DNA of 46,387 bases from Streptomyces echinoruber. Lineage in GTDB: Bacteria; Actinomycetota; Actinomycetes; Streptomycetales; Streptomycetaceae. The DNA is taken from positions 1-46,387 of the forward strand of contig NZ_BMWH01000039.1 in NCBI RefSeq assembly GCF_014651135.1, given 5' to 3'. Below are positions 32,867 through 39,284 of this stretch, in pieces. The notes beneath the pieces are model-generated. The model was not told the DNA's origin, made no database searches, and worked only from the letters and a program-made list of their open reading frames with translations. Positions within the stretch are counted from its first letter, which is position 1; every line of letters starts with the position of its first letter. The position numbers and the translations under genes are program-made.

Positions 32867-33042
32867 CGGTGCTCTCCAGCAAGATCGATGCCTTCGGTCC
32901 GCACCGTAGGCGGGGGCCCGGGAAGAACTCGAACCAGACGGCGACGCCGGCGCGAGGAGTTCTGCCTCCGGCGGGTCCTCCCTCGGAGGGGGAGGGGCGC
33001 GTTCGGCTGCGGTTGGAGCTTCGCAGTGGTTGAGGTGGAGGC

Positions 33043-33229
33043 GGCGGGGTTCCCTCCTCGGTCGGACGACCCAGCATCGCGCGTCGCACCGCAGGGGTGC
33101 GCGGTCGTACGTCCGGGTCCGGGGCCTTTCCTCGTGCCTCGGAAGGCCCCGGCTTCCGGGCGCTCCACCGCGCACCCCTGCGCCACGCCGCGCAGGGCGG
33201 TGCCGTCCGACCGAGGAGGGAACCCCGCC
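33043..33229. repeat. 187-bp GC-rich dyad (possible origin or cruciform)
   Basis: Outer arms of 25 bp (33043-33067 and 33205-33229, beginning GGCGGGGTTCCCTCCTCGG) are perfectly complementary. A second perfect pair of 16 bp (CGCAGGGGTGCGCGGT, 33090-33105, with 33167-33182) and a central stem GGGGCCTT/AAGGCCCC (33121-33128 with 33143-33150) share the same centre near 33136. The dyad lies between divergent operons and directly before the first repeated leader. Replication origin, oriT or a site for a dimeric regulator are candidates. Confidence 0.9.
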
Positions 33230-33301
33230 CGAGCCGCCCGCCGTGCCCGGGGGCGGGCCGCACATCGGAGTAAAACCCCAGGTCAGGTTGCACGTCCACC
33301 A

Positions 33302-33392
33302 AAAACATGGTTTAATTAATGGTGTCGAGAGGGGGAGGGCAACCCCCCGACCGGCACCGTTCGGCCGACCGGCGAACGGACGCTCTCACCGG
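33302..33392 (+). promoter_or_regulatory. Repeated leader element L1
   Basis: AT box AAAACATGGTTTAATTAAT (33302-33320), a hairpin framed by GTCG/CGAC with GGGGG-AGGGCAA-CCCCCC (about 33324-33351), and CTCTCACCGG at 33383-33392, 20 nt before the DUF2786 start. See the findings for the comparison of the five copies. Confidence 0.8.
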
Positions 33393-33402
33393 AGGAACCC
33401 AC

Positions 33403-34140
33403 ATGACCAACGCGAAGGAGCATCCGAAGCTCGCACAGATCCGGGCCCTGCTGGCGAAGGCGGAGGCGACCAACTACCCCGAGGAAGCGGAGGCGCTCAC
33501 GGCGAAGGCCGCCGAGCTCATGGCCAAGTACGGCATCGAGCAGGCTCTGCTCGACGACGGACGCGCGGGCGGCGACGCTCCGATCGACCGCAAGATCACG
33601 ATCGCCAACCCGTGGGCGATGGAGCGGGTCATGCTGATCAACCGCATCGCTCTCGCCATGGGGTGTGAACTCATCCACCTGGGCCGGATCGGCAACGGGC
33701 CGTCCCGCCTCGTCCACGTCTTCGGCTTCGAGTCCGACGTCCAGCGCGTCGAGCTGCTGTACACCTCCCTGCTTCTGCAGATGCACAGCAGCCTGGCCGC
33801 GCAGAGGGTCCCGGTCGGCGAACGTGCCCGCGCCTGGCGCCGGTCGTGGCTGCTCGGTTACATCAGCCGCGTGGGCGACCGGATCGAGGACGCCGAGCGC
33901 AGGGCACGCCAGGAGGCGAGCGGCCAGGTCACAGCCACCGGCCGCAGCGCCGCCCTGGTCCTGGCCGACCGGAAGGCCGTCGTCACGCGCCGCTACCGCG
34001 CCGCCTACCCGCGCACGCGCAAGGCCAGGGCCACCACCTTCACCGGCACCGGATACGGAGCCGGCTGGGCGGCCGGAGGCCGCGCCGACATCGGCGGGCA
34101 CCGCATCGGCCGCACGGCCGCCGCGGCCCTCATCTCCTGA
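33403..34140 (+). CDS. DUF2786 protein
   Basis: A 245-residue protein. The N-terminal DUF2786 motif is KLAQIRALLAKAEATNYPEEAEALTAKAAELMAKYGIEQALL (8-50). The middle has FGFESDVQRVELLYTSLLLQMH, and RARAWRRSWLLGYISRVGDRI precedes a basic C-terminus (RRYRAAYPRTRKARATTF, GYGAGWAAGGRADIG) often seen in DUF2786 proteins of phages and plasmids. GGAGG lies just before the ATG. First gene after the large dyad, and carries leader L1. Function unknown; the family recurs in actinobacterial mobile elements. Confidence 0.88.
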   Translation: MTNAKEHPKLAQIRALLAKAEATNYPEEAEALTAKAAELMAKYGIEQALLDDGRAGGDAPIDRKITIANPWAMERVMLINRIALAMGCELIHLGRIGNGPSRLVHVFGFESDVQRVELLYTSLLLQMHSSLAAQRVPVGERARAWRRSWLLGYISRVGDRIEDAERRARQEASGQVTATGRSAALVLADRKAVVTRRYRAAYPRTRKARATTFTGTGYGAGWAAGGRADIGGHRIGRTAAAALIS

Positions 34141-34279
34141 CCGCACCGCCGGGGGCGGCGCGAAGCCGCCGCCCCCGGCCCGTCGAACGGCGCTCGTCGG
34201 GAGCCGGACCACTCCGGTTCGCCGACAACCGGGTGTCCGGTTCGGCCACGGCACCCGGCGAGGAGTGCCGTAACGAGGA

Positions 34280-34386
34280 GTGCCGGAAGGGGAGGGCAAC
34301 CCCCTTCGGCACTCGCCCCAGTGCCTGTCCCGAGTCGGCCGCAGCGGAGGGCGACCCGCGCGGCCGAGACCGCAACCTCTCACCAG
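34280..34386 (+). promoter_or_regulatory. Repeated leader element L2
   Basis: Hairpin GTGCCGGAAGGGG-AGGGCAAC-CCCCTTCGGCAC (34280-34312), nearly perfect with the conserved loop, and CTCTCACCAG at 34377-34386, 23 nt before the next start. The AT box is missing here, so transcription may read through from the gene before. Confidence 0.7.
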
Positions 34387-34399
34387 CAGGAGCACCACC

Positions 34400-35623
34400 A
34401 TGCAGAGCGCTGTGATGCGCTTCGACGTCCCGGCCGTCGAGGCCGGCCGTGTCCGCCGACTCGTCGAGGCGACCAACGCCCGCGCCGCCGTACACGGCCT
34501 GACGGCCTACTCTCTCGACGTCTCCGAGCCCTTCCTCACGGACTACCGCGACCCGATCGACGGCCGCATTGTCGGCAAGCGGCGCATGGTCACCGTGACG
34601 ATCTTCGGGGAGATCCCCCGCCACGACGGCTGGACCGTCGTGGCCCGGCTGGACCACGACGACGAGGGCGAAACCATCCTCAGCCTGTTCCCCGGTCTCC
34701 CCGACCACCTCGCCGACGCCGTCCGCGGGCAGCGCGTGCTCGACAACTTCTGTCACGGCTGCCGGGCGGCCCGCCACCGCACCGCCACCTACCTGGTACG
34801 GCACGACGACGGAGAGTTCCGCCAGCTGGGCAGCACGTGCGTCGAGCCGTACACCGGACTGCCGATCAAGGGACTCCAGGCGCTGTGGCGGTTCCACCAG
34901 ATCAAAGACTCCGACTGGGACGGCGACGCCGAAGGCGGGTACCCCGCCGACCTCCGTCTGCCCGTCTCCGACGTCCTGCGGGTGACCGCCGCGGTCGTGG
35001 CCCAGGACGGCCGGTTCTACAGCCGGTCGGAGGAGTGGAGGCACGTGCAGCCGACCGCCGACGCCGTCTCCGCGTACTTCTTCGACCGTCGCGCTCCGAT
35101 GGAGTGGCGTGCGGCGATCGACGCCGACACCGACGCGCCCGCGACGGCCGCCGCCGTACGGGAGTGGGCCGTCCAGGGCTACGGCAGCTTGAACGACTAC
35201 CGGCACAAGGTGGCGCAGTTGGCCAAGGGGGAGACCGTCGACCCCCGCCACCTGCCGACGCTGGTCTCCGCCATCGCGGGATGGCACCGCGACCGGGAGA
35301 AGGCCGCCGCCGAGCGCGCCGCGCGGCGCTCGAAACCGCAGGGCGAAGTCGGCCGGCGCCTTACGTTCGCAGCCACGGTGACAGCCGTGATCGAGCTGGA
35401 GGAGCGGTACTTCGGTCGCCGCGTCCAGCGCCGCCGCCTGGTGAAGTTCCAGGACCGCGAGGGCAACGTCTACGTGTGGTTCAGCAGTGCCGCCGCCGTG
35501 CCGGACCCGGGAGACGAGGTCGAGGTCACCGGCACGGTCAAGGAGCACGGCAAGTACGGCGAGGTCGCCCAGACCGTGCTCACCCGGTGCCGAGTCGTCG
35601 AACGTCAGCCGGTCGCAGCCTGA
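34400..35623 (+). CDS. Zinc-finger plus OB-fold protein of mobile elements
   Basis: A 407-residue protein. The N-terminal domain (~1-110) is of unknown type. NFCHGCRAARHRTATYLVRHDDGEFRQLGSTCVEPYTG (~113-152) is a Cys-containing beta module like the C-H-x-C...G...C element of phage/plasmid proteins. Residues ~310-400 (TVTAVIELEERYF, LVKFQDREGNVYVWFSSAA, DEVEVTGTVKEHGKYGEVAQTVLTRCRVV) form an OB-fold typical of nucleic-acid binding. ATG start after AGGAG. Proteins with this layout occur in conjugative plasmids and phages next to ArdC-like genes. Single-strand DNA binding is inferred. Confidence 0.75.
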   Translation: MQSAVMRFDVPAVEAGRVRRLVEATNARAAVHGLTAYSLDVSEPFLTDYRDPIDGRIVGKRRMVTVTIFGEIPRHDGWTVVARLDHDDEGETILSLFPGLPDHLADAVRGQRVLDNFCHGCRAARHRTATYLVRHDDGEFRQLGSTCVEPYTGLPIKGLQALWRFHQIKDSDWDGDAEGGYPADLRLPVSDVLRVTAAVVAQDGRFYSRSEEWRHVQPTADAVSAYFFDRRAPMEWRAAIDADTDAPATAAAVREWAVQGYGSLNDYRHKVAQLAKGETVDPRHLPTLVSAIAGWHRDREKAAAERAARRSKPQGEVGRRLTFAATVTAVIELEERYFGRRVQRRRLVKFQDREGNVYVWFSSAAAVPDPGDEVEVTGTVKEHGKYGEVAQTVLTRCRVVERQPVAA

Positions 35624-35688
35624 CCGACTCCGGCCGGGCGGATCCGCCACCGCCCGGCCGGCCTCGTACAGCGTTTGCCCGAAACGGC

Positions 35689-35764
35689 AAAACATGGTTT
35701 AATTAATTGTGTCGGAGTGGGGAGAGCAACCCCCGGCCGACATTCGTCCCACCCCTCTCACCAG
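35689..35764 (+). promoter_or_regulatory. Repeated leader element L3
   Basis: AT box AAAACATGGTTTAATTAAT (35689-35707), identical over 19 bp to L1. Hairpin GTCGG...GGGG-AGAGCAAC-CCCC...CCGAC (35711-35741). CTCTCACCAG (35755-35764), 20 nt before the start. Confidence 0.85.
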
Positions 35765-35774
35765 GAGGACTCCC

Positions 35775-36650
35775 ATGGCTCGCAAGCCGAAGATGACCCT
35801 GGAGGAGCGCCGCGCCTATGGCGCGAAGATGCGCGCCGAGCTGGAAGCCGTCATGAGAAGGGCCTACGGCGCCCTGGAAACCGATCCGCAGTTCTGGGTC
35901 GCCGTCGTGCGTACCGCGGCGAGACTCCAGGACCGCAGCCCGGTCAACGTCGTCGCCATCACGGCCCAGTTCCCGGCCGCCACCTGTGTGATGAGCGCCG
36001 GCGACTGGAAGAAGGTCGGCCGCCGCCCCGTCAGGGGTTCCTCGGCGATCCGTGTCTGGACGCCGATCAAACGCCGCTCCGCCGTGGAAGACGGCGAGGA
36101 CATCGACGGCGAGCCGACGCCTTCCGCGCGCGTCCAGGGCGGGGTCTCCGGATACAAGGCGGGGCCCGTCTTCGACATCACGCAGACGGAGGGCGAGGCG
36201 TACGACCCGCCGCTCGCGCTCACGCCGCCCCCGGCCGAAGTGGTGCGGGACGTCCTGGCCGGCCAGTACCTGGAGTATTACGAAGAAGAGCCGCCGGGAG
36301 CCGACGACTTCGGCTCTGCCGAGGATGTGCCGGACGGCGCGGTCCGCGCCCTTCTGTTCGCCCACGCGTGGCGCCGGATCGACCAGAGCGACGCCCCGCT
36401 GCCGAGGCAGCGCGAAGCGGAGGCGGCCTCGGCCGCGCACCTCGCCGCACTCCTGCTCGGCGTCGCTCCGGGACCGGTCGCCGTACCCCCGGTCGCGGGC
36501 GTCCTCGCCCCGGGCGACAAGCCGCTGATCCGCGAATCCGTCATACGCGTCATCGAGACGGGTCGTGCCATCGCCGACGCGGTCCAGGTGGACGCCAACG
36601 CCCCCGACATCGTGGGTGACTACGGCGCCGCAGAGCCGGTCTCCGGTTGA
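35775..36650 (+). CDS. ArdC N-terminal-like antirestriction protein without protease part
   Basis: A 291-residue protein. Residues ~5-150 follow the ArdC N-terminal pattern: a helical start, NVVAITAQFPAATCVMSAGDWKKVGRRPVRGSSAIRVWTPI, then YKAGPVFDITQTEGEAYDP. In ArdC this domain binds single-strand DNA and helps protect entering plasmid DNA. No HExxH is seen, so the metallopeptidase domain of classic ArdC is absent. A helical C-terminal half (ALLFAHAWRRIDQSDAPLP and beyond) replaces it. AGGAGG before the ATG. A role in protecting incoming element DNA from restriction is inferred. Confidence 0.8.
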   Translation: MARKPKMTLEERRAYGAKMRAELEAVMRRAYGALETDPQFWVAVVRTAARLQDRSPVNVVAITAQFPAATCVMSAGDWKKVGRRPVRGSSAIRVWTPIKRRSAVEDGEDIDGEPTPSARVQGGVSGYKAGPVFDITQTEGEAYDPPLALTPPPAEVVRDVLAGQYLEYYEEEPPGADDFGSAEDVPDGAVRALLFAHAWRRIDQSDAPLPRQREAEAASAAHLAALLLGVAPGPVAVPPVAGVLAPGDKPLIRESVIRVIETGRAIADAVQVDANAPDIVGDYGAAEPVSG

Positions 36651-36660
36651 TCACGACATT

Positions 36661-36724
36661 AAACATGGCTTAATTAACGTTGCCGGGGGGAGAGGGCAAC
36701 CTCCCTCCCGGCGCCTCTCACCGG
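36661..36724 (+). promoter_or_regulatory. Repeated leader element L4
   Basis: AT box AAACATGGCTTAATTAA (36661-36677), hairpin GCCGGGG..GGAG-AGGGCAAC-CTCC..CCCGGC (36682-36712), CTCTCACCGG (36715-36724). By the 20-23 nt rule of the other copies the start of the next gene is GTG 36737, not ATG 36749. Confidence 0.8.
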
Positions 36725-36736
36725 ACAGGACAGGAC

Positions 36737-37153
36737 GTGATCTCCATGAAGCCCTCGTCTCCGACCGCGGAGGACTTCCCCACGGCCACGCTCGTTCTGG
36801 CAGGCCCCTGGTCCCGCGGCCGCCGACTCGAATCCCGACCCGGTGTCGTCGTCGGCCCCTTCGGTGTCGCGGAAGAAGCCGTCTGCGTACTCGTCTGGTA
36901 CTTCACGCTCGGCGCGCCGGAACCCGGCACGACCGTGCAGGCGATGCTCCCGGACGAACTCACGCCGCTGGACGACACGCTGACCACGATGCACGAGGAC
37001 GTGTTCCGTGACCTCGTGCGCAGCCTCCGTCGAGGACGCATCGCCCACGACGACGGCGAAGCCCTGTGCGCGGCGGTACGTCAGGCCTGGCTCCGGCGCA
37101 TCGGCCTGGCCGACGCAGCCTCCGGCGACCGCCGCACGTCCCCTCACGACTGA
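36737..37153 (+). CDS. Unknown 138-residue protein of the leader regulon
   Basis: A soluble protein: a beta-rich first half (TLVLAGPWSRGRRLESRPGVVVGPFG, VCVLVWYFTLG) and a helical second half (LDDTLTTMHEDVFRDLVRSLRRGRIAHDDGEALCAAVRQAWLRRIG). No family recognised. The GTG start is chosen from leader spacing; ATG four codons further in is the alternative. Downstream, 37154-37344 has a small hairpin with loop AGGGCGAC (near 37170-37193) that recalls the leader loop, but without the other boxes. Confidence 0.75.
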   Translation: MISMKPSSPTAEDFPTATLVLAGPWSRGRRLESRPGVVVGPFGVAEEAVCVLVWYFTLGAPEPGTTVQAMLPDELTPLDDTLTTMHEDVFRDLVRSLRRGRIAHDDGEALCAAVRQAWLRRIGLADAASGDRRTSPHD

Positions 37154-37344
37154 CCCGCTGCACGCCGGCCCGGAGGAGGGCGACACCTCCGGACCGGCGG
37201 CCGGGCGGATGAGCGTCCAGGAGATGCGGCAGAAGCTCACGATCGCCGAGTGATTCCGGACCTCACCGACGGGCTCAGGGCGACTCAGGCCCCGGGCCTG
37301 CCGTCGTACGTGCGCCACCACCGACAGACAGAGACCACGGTTCC

Positions 37345-37752
37345 ATGCAGCACACGAAGGAAGCCACCGAGACCCACAGCTCGCCTCGCCGGCGCGGCGC
37401 CGCCCAGCCCAGCAAGGGCGACGGGGTCTTCCGCGTCGCCGTCCCCCTCCGCCCCCGGCTCAGCGCCTCCGAGCTCACCCGCGCTCTCCTCGCCGCCCGG
37501 AAATCAGAAGACCTGGACATGCTGAGGCCGGTCCAGATCCGCGCGCTCATCGCCGAGGTACTGACCCGGCACGGCTACGACCTCCTCGACCGCTCGGCGT
37601 ACGACCCGCACGACCCGCGGCATCAGGCCGCCCGCCGAGCCGTCCGACGCGCCTACGGCTCACGCTTCGTCGGAGCCCCCGACGAGATGCGCTTCCTCGC
37701 CGAACCGCTGACCGAGGTCTTCCGCGACGGCTTCGGGCACGGCCGGGCATGA
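37345..37752 (+). CDS. Unknown 135-residue protein
   Basis: A basic N-terminus (HTKEATETHSSPRRRGAAQP), then FRVAVPLRPRLSASELTRALLAARKSEDLDMLRPVQIRALIAEVL, a helical domain, and AYDPHDPRHQAARRAVRRAYGSRF. It may bind DNA by its basic helices; no family recognised. The ATG lacks a strong ribosome site. No full leader precedes it, so it may be cotranscribed with the gene before. Confidence 0.7.
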   Translation: MQHTKEATETHSSPRRRGAAQPSKGDGVFRVAVPLRPRLSASELTRALLAARKSEDLDMLRPVQIRALIAEVLTRHGYDLLDRSAYDPHDPRHQAARRAVRRAYGSRFVGAPDEMRFLAEPLTEVFRDGFGHGRA

Positions 37753-37805
37753 CGACGGCCCCCGACCCTCACCTCGTCCGCCAGGAGACCACGACGACCA
37801 GGAAG

Positions 37806-37927
37806 GTGGTTTAATTCCTCTGTCGGAGTCCGACGGAGGAACGTGATCAGCTACGACGTCCAGACTTCAACAGAGACGGCCGGCGCACAAGGGCAACGGG
37901 CGCCGGCCGTCGGTGTTCTCTCACCAG
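37806..37927 (+). promoter_or_regulatory. Repeated leader element L5 (divergent form)
   Basis: Shortened AT box GGTGGTTTAATT (37806-37817), palindrome GTCGGAGTCCGAC (37823-37835), a perfect 12-bp hairpin GACGGCCGGCGC...GCGCCGGCCGTC (37875-37911) whose loop holds AAGGGCAACGG, and CTCTCACCAG (37918-37927), 23 nt before the start. Confidence 0.75.
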
Positions 37928-37940
37928 AAAGAACCCCACC

Positions 37941-38093
37941 ATGCTAAGCGACCACCGCTCCGACCGTCCGCGCATCGACGGCCGCACCCGGCTCAGGCCA
38001 GGTGACAGCATCGGCGCAGACCGGCGCGGCACCTTCGTCGCGGAAGGTCCCCATACCCGGGAGCCGCACCCGCACCCGGAGGGCGGCGCATGA
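37941..38093 (+). CDS. 50-residue protein of the leader regulon
   Basis: Read directly: MLSDHRSDRPRIDGRTRLRP, then GDSIGADRRGTFVAEGPHTR and EPHPHPEGGA, stop TGA. The start obeys the spacing to CTCTCACCAG seen in the other copies and the stop overlaps the next start (ATGA). The ribosome site is weak (AGAAAG). Charged, no hydrophobic core. It may be a leader peptide or small coupled protein. Confidence 0.55.
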   Translation: MLSDHRSDRPRIDGRTRLRPGDSIGADRRGTFVAEGPHTREPHPHPEGGA

Positions 38094-38791
38094 CCGCGCC
38101 GGCCACGGTCAGACCCCGGCACGAACAGGAGAACACCGTGCACCGCGAGAACGGCCGCACGCTCTATTCGCGCGCCGACCTGCAACAGGTCCACGGCCTG
38201 AGCGAGTCCACTCTGCAGAACCTCTGGACGAACCGGGCGGACAACGCCCACCCCGACGCCGTGATCGTCGACGGCGTCATGCACTGGTACGACGACGAGT
38301 GGACCCCCTGGTACCGGGAATTGCAGCGCCGACGGGCCGCGGCCGCCACCAAGAACGCCCCGAACCTGGCGGGCGACCCGGAGGAGGAGGTCGGTCCGGC
38401 CGAGGCCGCGCGCATCTGCGGTTTCGCGGACACCACCACCGTCTCCCACTACGTCAAGAGCCCCCCGGCCGGATGGCCGGAGCCGGACAGCTACGACCTG
38501 CTGCCCAGCGGGCGCCGACGTCCGAAGTGGAAGCGGTGGAAGCTGTGGCGGTACGTCGCCGAGCGGAAGGGCCGCGGCCACGCCGGAGGCCGGCCCAAGG
38601 GCCGTCGAGGACTCGCCTACCCCTACCAGGGCGACGAGCGCCTCGCCCTCGCCCGCCGGCTCCTCGCCGCCAACCCGGATGCGACGAACGCCGAGCTGAT
38701 ACCCCGGCTCCAGGAGATGAGCGAGAAGCCCTACTCGCGGCCCACCTGGAACCTGATCCTGAAGACGGCACGGGAGCATCCGGAGGACTGA
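38090..38791 (+). CDS. Putative DNA-binding protein with two HTH-like parts
   Basis: A 233-residue protein. RTLYSRADLQQVHGLSESTLQNLWTNR (~23-50) and VGPAEAARICGFADTTTVSHYVKSPPAGWPEPDSY (~100-135) both look like MerR/excisionase-type winged helices that read DNA. The C-terminal helical region (ALARRLLAANPDATNAELIPRLQEMSEKPYSRPTWNLILKTARE) resembles an HTH tail. Two starts are possible: ATG 38090 (coupled by ATGA to the 50-residue gene, GGAGGG upstream) or GTG 38138 with a good AGGAG. A regulator of the element or a transfer accessory protein. Confidence 0.7.
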   Translation: MTAPATVRPRHEQENTVHRENGRTLYSRADLQQVHGLSESTLQNLWTNRADNAHPDAVIVDGVMHWYDDEWTPWYRELQRRRAAAATKNAPNLAGDPEEEVGPAEAARICGFADTTTVSHYVKSPPAGWPEPDSYDLLPSGRRRPKWKRWKLWRYVAERKGRGHAGGRPKGRRGLAYPYQGDERLALARRLLAANPDATNAELIPRLQEMSEKPYSRPTWNLILKTAREHPED

Positions 38792-38793
38792 CC

Positions 38794-38976
38794 GTGACCG
38801 ACGACCGTCGCCCACGACACGGCGGACGACCGGGTGAGCGCCCCGCCCGCTCGCGGCCGGCCGTCGACTGTGACGTCATGATCTGCACGACGTGCGGAAC
38901 CGACGAAGCCGTGCGCGAGATCCGGTGGCAGTCACCGGCGTCGTTCGGCGAGTGGCCGACGGGCGGTCGGCGCTGA
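38794..38976 (+). CDS. Small CxxC protein after the DNA-binding gene
   Basis: A 60-residue frame starting GTG, 3 bp after the previous stop, with CGGAGG seven bases upstream. The second half, DVMICTTCGTDEAVREIRWQ, has one CxxC pair and looks like half of a zinc ribbon. The N-terminal half is Arg/Pro-rich. Function unknown. Confidence 0.6.
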   Translation: MTDDRRPRHGGRPGERPARSRPAVDCDVMICTTCGTDEAVREIRWQSPASFGEWPTGGRR

Positions 38977-39284
38977 GGAGGGGTGACCGGCGCCCCCAGT
39001 CACCAGGAGCCTCGCCGCCGTGCGAGCCCCTACGGACAGCCCTGCCGCCCGGATCACCTGCCGCAGTCGGCGGATGAATCGCTGCACCCCTTCAATGCCG
39101 GGTGACAGCACGCAGGCCTGACCGTCTCCGCCTGGAACGCGGACGAGCGCACAGCCGATCACCGAGTCGCCTCTGCAGCCGGAGGACCAAGGTATCGTCG
39201 CTACGCGACGATACAATCAGCCAAGGTGTCCGAAACTGGCCGTAGTTGAAACGGAGGGGTACCGGGCCGGTGGGGTGGGTGACG
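38977..39284. other. Intergenic region before the relaxase, possible oriT
   Basis: About 300 bp. It contains a perfect 10-bp inverted repeat GTATCGTCGC-TAC-GCGACGATAC (39192-39214), 70 bp before the relaxase start. MobF relaxases usually nick near an inverted repeat next to their own gene, so this is the best oriT candidate. A 33-residue frame (39020-39121, GTG start, preceded by TCACCAGGAG) may be a small gene or a decayed sixth leader unit; support is weak. Confidence 0.5.

Noticed and set aside
33043..33229. Dyad as a linear-replicon telomere
   Set aside because: Streptomyces telomeres carry several short GCGA/GGTACCC-type hairpins at a DNA end; here one large dyad lies internally between genes.
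37209..37253. Very short frame MSVQEMRQKLTIAE
   Set aside because: Only 14 codons from its ATG, without a ribosome site or clear coupling.
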